Of a stretch of DNA of 18,036 bases, positions 1-7,463 are shown piece after piece. This DNA is from Planctomycetia bacterium (GTDB taxonomy: Bacteria > Planctomycetota > Planctomycetia > Pirellulales > UBA1268), in assembly GCA_009926295.1 (NCBI GenBank), contig RFPF01000033.1, positions 1 to 18,036 on the forward strand, in the 5' to 3' direction. Made by a program: the position numbers and the translations under genes. Each line of letters starts with the position of its first letter. Position 1 is the first letter of the stretch. The notes below the pieces were generated by a model, which saw nothing but the letters and a program-made list of their open reading frames with translations, was not told the DNA's origin and did no database searches.

Positions 1-27
1 TCCACGGTGGCGGCCGGCTTGCGCCGA

Positions 28-56
28 TTGTCCCGGGCTTTTTCGCGGCATACCAT
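28..56 (+). promoter_or_regulatory. Candidate sigma-70 promoter of ftsH
   Basis: A -35-like TTGTCC (28-33) and a -10-like TACCAT (51-56) are separated by 17 bp. The -10 box ends only 9 nt before the ftsH ATG at 66, so transcription from it would leave a leader of just a few bases. A GAAGG at 57-61 could instead serve as a ribosome binding site for a transcript starting further upstream, outside the window. This is a match by eye only. Confidence 0.35.
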
Positions 57-65
57 GAAGGCGTC

Positions 66-2141
66 ATGCCCACGAAACATGCGTTGCCGAAGCGGAGCGC
101 CGAACGGCGGCCGCCGCTGGGGGGATCGAATCTCGTCTGGTCGTTGATCGCCGTCGGCGTGGCCGGCCTGTTCGCCCTCAGCCTCGTCAACGCCAACCCC
201 GAGGTCGAACTGTCGTACAGCGACCTCGAGCGGCTGATCCGGGCGTCGGGGCGGACCGAGGCGGCGGCTCCTCCGCCGGTGGAGATCGCCTCCGCACAGT
301 CCAAGCAACCCGCGCTCTACTCCGACCTCTCCGACGTGGTCATCGGCGCGTTCCAGGTTTCGGGCACGATCCGCGAGGTGGCGGCCGACGCCGCGAAGCA
401 GACCGGGGGAGAGCCGGCGAAGTCGGCCGTGCGCCGGCGATTCCGCACGGCGAAGCTCCCCAGCGAAAACTCGGAGGGACAACTCTCCAAGCTCCTCGCC
501 GAGCACGGCGTGCCCTTCCGCTACGAGGAGGCGCCGAGTGCGTGGCGAAACTGGCTGCCGATGCTGTTCGTCACGGGACTGTTCGGCGTGCTGTTTTTCA
601 TGATGCTGCGGCGACTCGGCGGGGCTGGCAGCCCGATGGCCTTCGGCCGCAGCCGCGGCAAGATGTACGCCCAGGAGGACCTCGGCATAACCTTCGACGA
701 CGTCGCCGGGATCGACGAGGCCGTGGAGGAACTGCGCGAGGTCGTGGAGTTCCTGCGCAGCCCCGAGAAGTACCAGGTGCTCGGCGGCCACATCCCCAAG
801 GGCGTGCTCCTCGTCGGGCCGCCCGGCACCGGCAAGACGCTGCTGGCCAAGGCGATCGCCGGTGAGGCGGGCGTGCCCTTCTTCGGCCTGTCAGGGAGCG
901 ACTTCGTCGAGATGTTCGTCGGCGTGGGTGCCGCGCGGGTCCGCGACATGTTCCAGCAGGCGGAGGCCAAGGCACCCTGCATCATCTTCATCGACGAGCT
1001 GGACGCGCTCGGCAAGACGCGGGGCACGAGCGTGGTCGGCGGCCACGACGAGCGCGAGCAGACGCTCAATGCCCTGCTGGTCGAAATGGACGGCTTCGGC
1101 TCGAACTCGGGTGTGATCGTGATGGCCGCCACGAACCGCCCGGAAACGCTCGACCCGGCGCTTTTGCGGCCCGGCCGCTTCGACCGCCACGTGCTGGTCG
1201 ACCGGCCCGACGTCCGTGGCCGCGAGGCGATCCTGCGGGTGCACGTCGCCGACGTGAAGCTCAATCCCTCGGTGAACCTCGAGCAGGTGGCGCGGATCAC
1301 GTCCGGCTTCTGCGGGGCCGACCTCGCCAACCTCGTCAACGAGGCGGCACTGCTCGCCGCCCGCAACGACAAGACCTCGGTCGGCATGGAGGAGTTCAAC
1401 GAGGGCGTCGAGCGGGTCACCGCCGGCCTCGAGAAGAAGAAGCGGGTGATCCACGAGGACGAGAAGAAGCGGGTCGCCTACCACGAGGCGGCCCATGCCC
1501 TCGTGGCGTTCTCGTTGCCGAACACCGACCCGGTGCACAAGGTGTCGATCATTCCGCGGGGCCTCGCCGCCCTCGGTTACACGATGCAGCGTCCCGAGGA
1601 CGATCGCTACCTCATGACGCAGAGCGAGCTCGAGAGCCGCGTCCAGGTGCTCCTCGCCGGCACGATCGCCGAGGAGATGGTCTATGCCGACGTGTCGACC
1701 GGCGCCCAGAACGACCTGGAGCGGGCGAGCGAGATCGCCAGGGCGATGGTGATGGACTACGGCATGAGCCGGCTCGGCCGCGTCACCTACCGCGAGAGCC
1801 CCCGCTCACCATTTCTCGCAGCCGCCGGCGGAGACCTGCCGACGGCCCGCAGCCACAGCGAGGAGACCGCGCGGGAGATCGACGAGGAGGTCCGCGGGAT
1901 CGTCGACCGCGCGATCGAGGAGGTGCGGCGGATTCTCGAGTCGCGGCGGACGGCCCTGGAGGCGGTGGCCAGACGGCTCATCGAGAGCGAGGTCATCGAC
2001 GGCAGCGAACTCCGCGAGATCGTCGAAGCGGCGACGGCGACGCCCCAACTCGTTCCGGGCACCGACACGGAGCGACGCGCCGCCCGTCCCGCCGGCGACG
2101 CCTCGGATGCCCTCCGCCCTGCGGGCGAGGCGGGCGAATAG
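66..2141 (+). CDS. ftsH: ATP-dependent zinc metalloprotease FtsH
   Basis: FtsH is a membrane-anchored hexameric AAA+ protease that unfolds and degrades misfolded membrane proteins and short-lived cytosolic regulators. The 691-residue protein has the full architecture. There is one membrane helix near residues 22-43, an exported domain to about 160, and a second helix near 163-181. The AAA domain has Walker A GPPGTGKT (251-258), Walker B around IIFIDE (306-311) and the second region of homology at about 356-374. The M41 peptidase has the zinc motif HEAAH (473-477) and Asp550 as likely third ligand. All catalytic residues are present. The exported domain, about 115 residues, shows no obvious homology to E. 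coli FtsH by eye. The last 40 residues are Ala/Pro/Arg-rich and look disordered. ATG at 66 gives a normal N-terminus. Planctomycetes often carry several ftsH copies, so this may be one paralogue. Confidence 0.97.
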   Translation: MPTKHALPKRSAERRPPLGGSNLVWSLIAVGVAGLFALSLVNANPEVELSYSDLERLIRASGRTEAAAPPPVEIASAQSKQPALYSDLSDVVIGAFQVSGTIREVAADAAKQTGGEPAKSAVRRRFRTAKLPSENSEGQLSKLLAEHGVPFRYEEAPSAWRNWLPMLFVTGLFGVLFFMMLRRLGGAGSPMAFGRSRGKMYAQEDLGITFDDVAGIDEAVEELREVVEFLRSPEKYQVLGGHIPKGVLLVGPPGTGKTLLAKAIAGEAGVPFFGLSGSDFVEMFVGVGAARVRDMFQQAEAKAPCIIFIDELDALGKTRGTSVVGGHDEREQTLNALLVEMDGFGSNSGVIVMAATNRPETLDPALLRPGRFDRHVLVDRPDVRGREAILRVHVADVKLNPSVNLEQVARITSGFCGADLANLVNEAALLAARNDKTSVGMEEFNEGVERVTAGLEKKKRVIHEDEKKRVAYHEAAHALVAFSLPNTDPVHKVSIIPRGLAALGYTMQRPEDDRYLMTQSELESRVQVLLAGTIAEEMVYADVSTGAQNDLERASEIARAMVMDYGMSRLGRVTYRESPRSPFLAAAGGDLPTARSHSEETAREIDEEVRGIVDRAIEEVRRILESRRTALEAVARRLIESEVIDGSELREIVEAATATPQLVPGTDTERRAARPAGDASDALRPAGEAGE

Positions 2142-2286
2142 GCCGCGTTCCCCGCGGGGACGGGCGGCACGACCGCCATCACCGGCACGGCCTGCCCCGT
2201 TCGCCGCGGCGCTGGTGTCACGACCGTCCGGCCGCCGATGCTCCATACGATGCCCGGAGCCTGCGGGCAGCGGAAAAACGGGACGC

Positions 2287-2523
2287 ATGATCATGTGGAA
2301 GAGCTTCTTCATCGCCGCGGGCATCTTTTGCTGCGTCGTCGGGCTCGAACTGCTGGTGATCGATTCAGCCGTGATCCTGCCGCTCGATGGACATGGCGGG
2401 CCGCGGGTGGTCACGGCCCCGGATTGGGCTCCCTGGGCACTGATCTCGGCGGGGGCGGTGACGCTTCTCAACTTCGGTTCGCTGCCGCTGAAGCCCGCGA
2501 ACCCGATCTCGAAGCTGCACTGA
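2287..2523 (+). CDS. Small two-helix membrane protein, function unknown
   Basis: This 78-residue protein begins MIMWKSFFIAAG. It has a hydrophobic helix at about residues 5-30, a short polar loop containing Pro, Gly and Asp, then the motif PDWAPWALISAG leading into a second hydrophobic stretch at about 48-66. It is therefore probably an inner-membrane hairpin protein. The frame is also open upstream (from 2107), but that part is Arg/Pro-rich and unlike a protein. The ATG at 2287 or the in-frame ATG at 2293 fits the membrane helix better. From memory, short proteins with a WKSFF start and a PEWAPW motif recur in planctomycetes as uncharacterised proteins. I cannot give a function. It lies 145 bp after ftsH and is probably transcribed separately or by read-through. 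Confidence 0.7.
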   Translation: MIMWKSFFIAAGIFCCVVGLELLVIDSAVILPLDGHGGPRVVTAPDWAPWALISAGAVTLLNFGSLPLKPANPISKLH

Positions 2524-2548
2524 TCGACGACTCCCCCGGGCCTAGAAT
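2520..2548 (+). promoter_or_regulatory. Candidate promoter of the DCC-family gene
   Basis: The -10-like TAGAAT (2543-2548) matches the consensus at five of six positions. It lies 17 bp after a weak -35-like CTGATC (2520-2525) that overlaps the stop codon of the upstream gene. The start codon is 24 bp downstream of the -10 box. GGGAG at 2560-2564 lies 8 nt before the ATG and could be the ribosome binding site. Confidence 0.35.
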
Positions 2549-2572
2549 GCATCCGGCCTGGGAGCCGTCCGC

Positions 2573-2968
2573 ATGATCGTCACCAGCACGAAGCCCGCCC
2601 GCGACACCGTGCTCTACGACGGCCAGTGCGGCTTTTGTCGGCGGCGGGTGGGAAACCTGCAAGCCTGCGATCTCCGCCACGAGCTCGATTTCGTGTCGCT
2701 CCACGACCCGCGTGTGGCGCTCGAGTTTCCCGAACTCCCCCGGGACCGCCTGCTCGAGGAGATGGTCGTGATCGACACCGCTGGCCGCGCCCGGGGCGGC
2801 GCCTCGGCGGTGCGCTACCTGTCGAGGCGGCTGCCGCTCATGTGGCCGCTCGCCCTGCTGCTGCACATCCCGGGCAGCCTGCCTGTGTGGGCGTGGCTGT
2901 ACCGGCTCGTGGCCCGCAATCGCATGCGGCTCGGAGCAGGTTGCCGCGAGGGGGCGTGCCGGGTTTGA
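2573..2968 (+). CDS. DCC-family (DUF393) thiol-disulfide oxidoreductase-like protein
   Basis: The 131-residue protein opens with VLYDGQCGFC, the DxxCxxC signature (Asp16, Cys19, Cys22) of the DCC/YuxK family (DUF393). This family is predicted to have a thioredoxin-like fold and is annotated as thiol-disulfide oxidoreductase, although few members have a proven substrate. The central GGASAVRYLSRRLP segment and the following hydrophobic stretch with WAWLYRLVARNR are typical of the family. Two further cysteines close to the C-terminus (in GCREGACRV) could form a second redox or metal pair. The length is normal. It is convergent with the sigma-54 regulator, and nothing nearby identifies a partner. 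Confidence 0.88.
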   Translation: MIVTSTKPARDTVLYDGQCGFCRRRVGNLQACDLRHELDFVSLHDPRVALEFPELPRDRLLEEMVVIDTAGRARGGASAVRYLSRRLPLMWPLALLLHIPGSLPVWAWLYRLVARNRMRLGAGCREGACRV

Positions 2969-2972
2969 GGAT

Positions 2973-2991
2973 CGCCGCCCGGGGCGCGGCG
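2973..2991. terminator. Hairpin between convergent genes
   Basis: A perfect 6-bp inverted repeat, CGCCGC (2973-2978) and GCGGCG (2986-2991) with a 7-nt loop, begins 5 nt after the stop of the DCC gene and lies 21 nt past the stop of the convergent sigma-54 regulator. No U-tract follows on either strand, so a role in termination is inferred from position only. Confidence 0.3.
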
Positions 2992-3012
2992 AGCAGCAGG
3001 CTGAAGCCCGCC

Positions 3013-4035
3013 TCACTCTGACTCGCGAAGCAGCCGGGTCATGGTGTTGGCGTGCACGCCGAGCAGTTTGGCGGCCCTGGCCTTGTGACCACGGGTGATC
3101 TCGAGGGCCTGCCTGATCGCCGCCTGTCGCAACTCGCCGAGGTCGAGGCACGGCAGCCTGCCACTCGCCTCCGCCGCCTTCGCACCGGAACGCACCGGCA
3201 GTTGCGGCTCGATCTGGAGCACATACGCCTGTTCGATCACGTGAGACAGCTGTCGCACATTGCCCGGCCAATCGAACGCACAGAACTCGGCGAGCGTCTC
3301 GGGCGACGGCCGCCAGACGGGCAGGCGATACCGCTCGGCATACAGCCGCGAGAAGAAATCGATGAACTCTGGGATGTCCTCGCTCCGCTCCCGGAGCGCC
3401 GGCACCTTGAGCTCGATCATGTTGAGACGGTAATAGAGATCCTCGCGAAACGCGCCCTTGTCCACCTCGGCCTCGAGGTCGCGGTTCGTCGCGGCGACCA
3501 CCTGCACGTCGATCGGCACCGGCTCGGTGGCTCCCACGGGGAGGACCTCGCGTTGCTGGAGCACGCGCAGCAGTTTCGGCTGCAGCTCCTGGGGCATCTC
3601 GCCGATCTCATCGAGGAACACGATTCCGCCCTGCGCCGCCCGGAAGATGCCGAGCGACCGTCCGGCGGCACCCGTGAAGGCGCCCTTCTCGTGGCCGAAG
3701 AGCTGGCTTTCGGCGAGCGACGGCGTGAGTGCGGCGCAATTCACGGGCACGAAGATCTTGTCGCGCCGCGGGCCGCTGCGATGCAGGAGGCGGGCCCACA
3801 GTTCCTTCCCGGTGCCGGTCTCGCCGGACACGAGCACGGTGCACTCTACCTCGGCAGCCCGTTCGATGGAGCGCGCGATCTTGCGCATGGCGGCATTGCC
3901 GCCGAGCACCCAGTTGGCGTCGCGATGCTCGGCCGTCAGCACGCCGCCTTCGGCGACGACCGGATCGAGGTCGCCGCCGCGCGGATTCCGCGCGGCTGTC
4001 GATGCACCGCGAAAGCTGCTCGGCACGATCGCCAT
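3013..4035 (-). CDS. Sigma-54-dependent transcriptional activator without a sensory domain
   Basis: This 340-residue protein is a bacterial enhancer-binding protein: it uses ATP hydrolysis to open promoters held by sigma-54 RNA polymerase. Visible motifs are Walker A GETGTGKE (71-78), the sigma-54 contact loop GAFTGA (118-123), Walker B around IVFLDE (138-143), and the DWPGNVRQL motif (255-263). The C-terminal Fis-type helix-turn-helix lies at about 305-338. The roughly 45 residues before the AAA+ domain contain no receiver, GAF or PAS domain. Activity is therefore probably set by a partner protein or by expression level. ATG at 4035 was chosen. A GTG at 4092 would add 19 residues encoded across an inverted repeat, which is unlikely. 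It has a candidate promoter at 4108-4136. No target gene can be named. Confidence 0.93.
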   Translation of the reverse strand: MAIVPSSFRGASTAARNPRGGDLDPVVAEGGVLTAEHRDANWVLGGNAAMRKIARSIERAAEVECTVLVSGETGTGKELWARLLHRSGPRRDKIFVPVNCAALTPSLAESQLFGHEKGAFTGAAGRSLGIFRAAQGGIVFLDEIGEMPQELQPKLLRVLQQREVLPVGATEPVPIDVQVVAATNRDLEAEVDKGAFREDLYYRLNMIELKVPALRERSEDIPEFIDFFSRLYAERYRLPVWRPSPETLAEFCAFDWPGNVRQLSHVIEQAYVLQIEPQLPVRSGAKAAEASGRLPCLDLGELRQAAIRQALEITRGHKARAAKLLGVHANTMTRLLRESE

Positions 4036-4065
4036 TTTCGGTCGCCCCGTCGCCAGACATTGATA

Positions 4066-4086
4066 CGAGGCACGAAGCGTGCCTCG
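4066..4086. repeat. Perfect inverted repeat in the leader of the sigma-54 activator gene
   Basis: CGAGGCAC (4066-4073) and GTGCCTCG (4079-4086) form an 8-bp perfect inverted repeat with a 5-nt centre. It lies between the candidate promoter and the ATG at 4035, so it could be an operator for self-regulation, an RNA hairpin in the leader, or a REP-like palindrome. Its size and tight loop fit any of these. Confidence 0.5.
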
Positions 4087-4107
4087 CCCCACCTGAGCGA
4101 GACCTTG

Positions 4108-4136
4108 AGTATGGTTTACGGCTCGACTGAAAGCAA
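4108..4136 (-). promoter_or_regulatory. Candidate sigma-70 promoter of the sigma-54 activator
   Basis: Read on the minus strand, a -35-like TTGCTT (4131-4136) and a -10-like CATACT (4108-4113) are separated by exactly 17 bp. The expected start of transcription, near 4101, leaves a leader of roughly 65 nt that contains the inverted repeat at 4066-4086. Confidence 0.4.
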
Positions 4137-4157
4137 CTTTTCGTCAGCGGGATTTCG

Positions 4158-4177
4158 GGGGGCTTTTTCGTGCCCCC
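4158..4177 (-). terminator. Probable terminator hairpin after the methyltransferase gene
   Basis: GGGGGC and GCCCCC (4158-4163 and 4172-4177) pair around an 8-nt loop, 26 nt past the methyltransferase stop codon and just upstream of the promoter of the next gene. There is no U-tract, so it is a weak intrinsic terminator at best. Its placement between two same-strand units supports a boundary role. Confidence 0.35.
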
Positions 4178-4203
4178 AGACGGTAAAAAATGCTGAAAAC
4201 GGG

Positions 4204-4977
4204 TTATTTGGGAGGTTCCGCAGCCCGGGGATGGGCGGGAGGAACGGCGTTGGCTCCGCCGGACTGGAAAAACAGCAGGTGCTGCCAGGGCAGGCGGTCG
4301 AACTCCCGGGCGCTGCGGAAGCCGGCCGGTTCCAATTCGGCACGCACCTGGGCCTTCGTCATCTTGTGCAGCGGCTTGATCGGGACGGCCGGATCCTCGC
4401 CCCGAAACTCGGCGAGCACCAGCAGCCCGTCGGGCTTGAGGCTCGCGCGGATCCGGTCGAGCATCGCCGCGGGATGGGAGAACTCGTGGTACACGTCCAC
4501 GCAGAGCACGAGGTCGATCACCCCGGGCGGCAGCCGGGGATCGATGGGCGTGCCGAGCACGGGCCTCACGTTGCGGACGCCCTCGCGGGTGAGCCGCTCC
4601 GCGAGCATGTGCAGCATCTCGGGCTGCACGTCGACGGCATACACCACGCCGCGAGGCCCCACCCGACGCGCGAGTTCGAGGGTGTAGAAGCCGTTTCCGC
4701 AGCCCATGTCGCAGAGCACCTGGCCGGGCCGGATCTCGAGCGCCTCGACGAGCTGGCGGCAGTCCTCCTCGCGCTGCCGGCTCTCGCGCACCAGCCACGG
4801 GGCGCCCGTGTAGTGCATGGTCTGGGCGATCTCGCGGCCCATGTGATGCGTGGCGGGCGGCGGGATCGGCGCGCTCCGGTCGACTGCGAGATCGACCGCC
4901 ACGGGAGGGGCCGCGACGGCGGCCGCGCAGCGGAGCGACAGTGCGAGCAGGAGCGGGCGCGCCGAACGGAGCAGCAT
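4204..4977 (-). CDS. Class I SAM-dependent methyltransferase with a signal-peptide-like N-terminus
   Basis: The 257-residue protein carries a Rossmann-type methyltransferase domain. Motif I is VLCDMGCGNG (87-96), Asp116 ends strand 2 as the likely ribose ligand, and DVYHEF (161-166) follows strand 4. The substrate is unknown. Residues 1-23 look like a Sec signal peptide: Arg at 4 and 7, a run of Leu, then AAAVAA before a Pro-rich linker. That is odd for an enzyme needing cytosolic SAM. An internal ATG at Met46 (4842), just before the conserved-looking GREIAQTMHYTGAPWL, would give a soluble 212-residue enzyme, so the start is uncertain. From memory, similar proteins with an exported N-terminus occur across planctomycetes. 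The gene starts 26 bp after lpxI and may be co-transcribed, but it has its own TATACT box (4985-4990) 7 nt before the ATG and no Shine-Dalgarno sequence. Confidence 0.85.
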   Translation of the reverse strand: MLLRSARPLLLALSLRCAAAVAAPPVAVDLAVDRSAPIPPPATHHMGREIAQTMHYTGAPWLVRESRQREEDCRQLVEALEIRPGQVLCDMGCGNGFYTLELARRVGPRGVVYAVDVQPEMLHMLAERLTREGVRNVRPVLGTPIDPRLPPGVIDLVLCVDVYHEFSHPAAMLDRIRASLKPDGLLVLAEFRGEDPAVPIKPLHKMTKAQVRAELEPAGFRSAREFDRLPWQHLLFFQSGGANAVPPAHPRAAEPPK

Positions 4978-5003
4978 TCAGTCGAGTATAGGGTCGCGAC
5001 GCC

Positions 5004-5918
5004 TCAGGCAGCGCGACTCGGGCGGTCAGCCGCCGGCCGGCCGGCGGCATCGAAGAAGCTGGCGACGGTGATGCCGGCGGCGGTGGCGGCGTCCGCGAGC
5101 CGGTCGTGGTCGATGAGGATGGTCCGGCCGGCCTCGATCGCGAGCACCCGGGCCCGGGCGGCAGCGAGCGATTCCAGTGTTCCCACGCCGATCGTCGGCA
5201 TGTCGAAACGCAGGTCCTGCTGCGGCTTGGCCACCTTCACCACCACCATGCCCCCGCTCGGGCACAGCCTCCCGGCGCGACGGATGCATTCATCGGTGCC
5301 CTCGATCGCCTCCAGTGCCAACGGCGCACGCCGCCTCACGACGACGGTCTGCCCGATGTCGAGCCGGCCGAGCTCCTTGGCGAGCTGCCAGCCGAAGGCG
5401 ACGTCCTCCTCCTCGGTCGGCGAAAGCGGCCGGCCGACGAACACGCCCCCGGAGGCGAGCAGCTCGGGCGCGAACTCCGTGGCCGGGCAGATGCGCACGC
5501 CGCCCGAGTCGAACGCCGATGCGATGGCCCCGAGGAGCGAGTCGTCACGATTGTCGCGCCGACGCGAGACGACATGGGGCCAGAACGTCTTCAGCCCCGT
5601 CCAGTCTGGCAGAACCGATCGCCAGGCTCCCGGGGCGAAGAGCTTCGCCTTGTGGATCTTTCCCGCCATCGTCGCCCGCACGACCCCGTGCCGGCGGAAG
5701 AAGGCGATCGCGTGGCCGATCTCCGCGACGTTCACGGTGCCGTGGACGTCGGCAAGGGCGGCCAGGTCGGCGTCGGCGTGGCCGCGGATCGCGAGCACCG
5801 CAGTGCGGCCCCCGGCTCGGCGCACGGCCTCGGCGACGGCCGCCGGGTACCGGCCCCAGCCGGCCAGGATTCCGATCGTCTCGCCGGCGAGTGAACCGGC
5901 GGCGCGGCCGTGTGCCAT
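5004..5918 (-). CDS. lpxI: UDP-2,3-diacylglucosamine pyrophosphatase LpxI
   Basis: LpxI hydrolyses UDP-2,3-diacylglucosamine to lipid X and UMP, the step before disaccharide formation in lipid A synthesis. It replaces LpxH in many bacteria. The 304-residue protein matches the family (formerly DUF1009) along its length. It has the N-terminal IGILAGWGRYP segment, MAGKIHKAKLF (84-94), LDIGQTVVV (186-194), the EGTD motif (206-209), and KVAKPQQDLRFDMPTIG (228-244), which holds the acidic residues expected at the catalytic site. The ATG at 5918 follows GGAGGA with good spacing, so the longer open frame to 6056 is rejected. It begins 13 bp after the lpxD stop, so the two are almost certainly co-transcribed. 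Confidence 0.95.
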   Translation of the reverse strand: MAHGRAAGSLAGETIGILAGWGRYPAAVAEAVRRAGGRTAVLAIRGHADADLAALADVHGTVNVAEIGHAIAFFRRHGVVRATMAGKIHKAKLFAPGAWRSVLPDWTGLKTFWPHVVSRRRDNRDDSLLGAIASAFDSGGVRICPATEFAPELLASGGVFVGRPLSPTEEEDVAFGWQLAKELGRLDIGQTVVVRRRAPLALEAIEGTDECIRRAGRLCPSGGMVVVKVAKPQQDLRFDMPTIGVGTLESLAAARARVLAIEAGRTILIDHDRLADAATAAGITVASFFDAAGRPAADRPSRAA

Positions 5919-5931
5919 GAACCGTCCTCCC

Positions 5932-6996
5932 TCACGCCGCGTCGGCGGCCGGGCCGGCACCCCGCTCGACCGCGTCGAGACGGGCCGCGAGCTGCTTGAG
6001 CTCCTTGCGCATCTCGGGAAGTTTCGACATCGTCGCCAGCTGCAGCTTGCGGTCACGAAGGTCGATCGCGGGCTCGCCGAGCACAGTCTTGCCGGGCTCG
6101 ACGTCGTTCGAAACGCCCGACCGCGCCCCGAGTACCGCCCGGTCGCCGATGTGCACGTGGTCGCGCACGCCCACCTGCCCGGCCATGACCACCCAGTCGC
6201 CGGTCGTCGTGCTGCCGGCCACGCCGACCTGCGAGCAGATCATGTTGTGCCTGCCCAGTCTCACGTTGTGGGCGATCATCACGAGGTTGTCGAGCTTCGT
6301 GCCCGCCCCGATCACCGTCGGACCGTACGTGCCGCGATCGATCGTCGTGTTGGCGCCGATCTCGACGTCCGGCCCGATCTCGACCCAGCCGAGCTGGGCG
6401 GAGAGCCGGTAGCCGTCGGGCGTCGGCTTGTATCCGAATCCGTGCGCACCGATCACGGCGCCCGCGTGGATCGTGCACCGATCACCGACGAGCGTGCCCT
6501 CGTAAAGCACCGCATTGGGCAGGATTTCGGTGCCGGCCCCGATCCGGCATCCGGAGCCGATCCGCGCGCCGGAATGGATCGTCGCCCCCGGCCCCAGTTC
6601 CACGTCGGCGCCGACGGTCGCGAAGGCGTGCACCTCGACGTCGGCGGCGAGTCGTGCGGACGGATCGATCGCGGCCTGCGGGCTCACGCCCGTCCGCAAC
6701 CGCCGCCTGGGAGGCCGCAGGAGCATGATCACGGCGGTGAACGCGGCGTGCACGTCGGCAACCTCGAGTGACGGCCGGTCGAGCGGCCCGCAGCCCACGG
6801 GCACGATCACCGCCCCGGCTCGGCTCTTCGCGAGCAGGTGGAGCTTGTCGGCGTGATCCACCAGCGTCACATGGTCGGGGCCGGCGAGTTCGAGCGTGGT
6901 GGCGTCGCGCAGGACGAGATCGCCGCCGAGCGGCGTGCCGCCGACATGGGCGGCCAGGGATCCAAGCGTCACCGGTGTCACGGGCGTCACGGCCAT
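5932..6996 (-). CDS. lpxD: UDP-3-O-acylglucosamine N-acyltransferase LpxD
   Basis: LpxD transfers a 3-hydroxyacyl chain from acyl carrier protein to UDP-3-O-acylglucosamine in lipid A synthesis. The 354-residue protein has an N-terminal uridine-binding domain (about 1-100). A left-handed beta-helix of hexapeptide repeats follows at about 105-310, and a charged helix at about 315-345 matches the C-terminal helix of the trimer. The catalytic His is His243 in VMIAHNV, and GFGYK (186-190) is the conserved substrate loop. ATG at 6996 is preceded by AGGAGG at 8-nt spacing; a GTG at 7005 would lie on the Shine-Dalgarno itself. The start carries a short in-frame repeat, VTPVTPVT. fabZ and lpxA, common lpxD neighbours elsewhere, are not adjacent here. 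Confidence 0.96.
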   Translation of the reverse strand: MAVTPVTPVTLGSLAAHVGGTPLGGDLVLRDATTLELAGPDHVTLVDHADKLHLLAKSRAGAVIVPVGCGPLDRPSLEVADVHAAFTAVIMLLRPPRRRLRTGVSPQAAIDPSARLAADVEVHAFATVGADVELGPGATIHSGARIGSGCRIGAGTEILPNAVLYEGTLVGDRCTIHAGAVIGAHGFGYKPTPDGYRLSAQLGWVEIGPDVEIGANTTIDRGTYGPTVIGAGTKLDNLVMIAHNVRLGRHNMICSQVGVAGSTTTGDWVVMAGQVGVRDHVHIGDRAVLGARSGVSNDVEPGKTVLGEPAIDLRDRKLQLATMSKLPEMRKELKQLAARLDAVERGAGPAADAA

Positions 6997-7033
6997 CGGT
7001 CTCACCTCCTGAAAACACCCTCGCGGGGGCGGG

Positions 7034-7063
7034 AGGATAGGCCGCGTCGCGGGCTGTCCACAA
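7034..7063 (-). promoter_or_regulatory. Candidate promoter of lpxD-lpxI
   Basis: On the minus strand, TTGTGG (7058-7063) and TATCCT (7034-7039) are 18 bp apart. The expected leader is about 30 nt and includes the strong AGGAGG before the lpxD ATG. The match is moderate, but the location is right. Confidence 0.35.
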
Positions 7064-7080
7064 GGCCGGTTCGTCCGGCC
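7064..7080 (-). terminator. Hairpin after the VOC gene
   Basis: GGCCGG and CCGGCC pair perfectly around a 5-nt loop, 8 nt past the stop of the VOC gene and adjoining the -35 region of the lpxD promoter. No U-tract follows, so termination is inferred from position. Confidence 0.35.
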
Positions 7081-7088
7081 GGGAGCGG

Positions 7089-7436
7089 TCAGGCGATGGG
7101 GGCGAGCACCTCGACGGGATTGCCCGCCGGGTCGGCGACGTAGCAGCTGCGCGTGCCGTCGCGGTGGCCCTTGAGCTGGCCGAACTCCTCGGCCCGTGGA
7201 TGGGTGAAGCCGATGTGCGGCGGGTGCTGCTCGGGTATTACCAGTGCCAGCCGCGTGTTGCCGAACTCCAGCAGGGCCCAGGTCGAGTCCTGGTAGCCGA
7301 TCTCGCAGCGGAAGTGCCTGCGATACCAGTCCACCGCCTCCGCCACGTCGCGGACGGCGATGGCCACGTGGTGGATCTCGTCGAGCGGGGCGGCCGGGTC
7401 GGCCAATGGAAACGTCGTCGTGGCGGGTGTGCTCAT
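7089..7436 (-). CDS. VOC (glyoxalase/bleomycin-resistance fold) family protein
   Basis: The 115-residue protein has the vicinal oxygen chelate pattern. HHVAIAVRDVAEAVDWYRRHF opens the first beta-alpha-beta-beta-beta module, with His23 as a likely metal ligand. The C-terminal CYVADPAGNPVEVLAPI supplies the usual Glu ligand. The central HPPHIGFTHP segment could provide a further His. Members range from glyoxalases and methylmalonyl-CoA epimerases to dioxygenases, so the substrate cannot be named. A single short domain implies a dimer. ATG at 7436 was chosen because the upstream extension (to 7646) overlaps the transporter gene and the promoter at 7464-7492. It lies between a transporter and lpxD with no clear functional link to either. 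Confidence 0.87.
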   Translation of the reverse strand: MSTPATTTFPLADPAAPLDEIHHVAIAVRDVAEAVDWYRRHFRCEIGYQDSTWALLEFGNTRLALVIPEQHPPHIGFTHPRAEEFGQLKGHRDGTRSCYVADPAGNPVEVLAPIA

Positions 7437-7463
7437 GCCTGGCTCCGGGAAGGGGACACTCGA

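Noticed and set aside
2149..2160. CCCCGCGGGG palindrome after ftsH as a terminator
   Set aside because: It is short, has almost no loop and no U-tract. Such GC palindromes are common in this DNA.
3052..6771. Very long plus-strand open frame of 1239 codons
   Set aside because: It runs antisense to the sigma-54 activator, methyltransferase, lpxI and lpxD, all with clear motifs. Its composition (Arg, His, Pro, Ala) is typical of a shadow frame in high-GC DNA.
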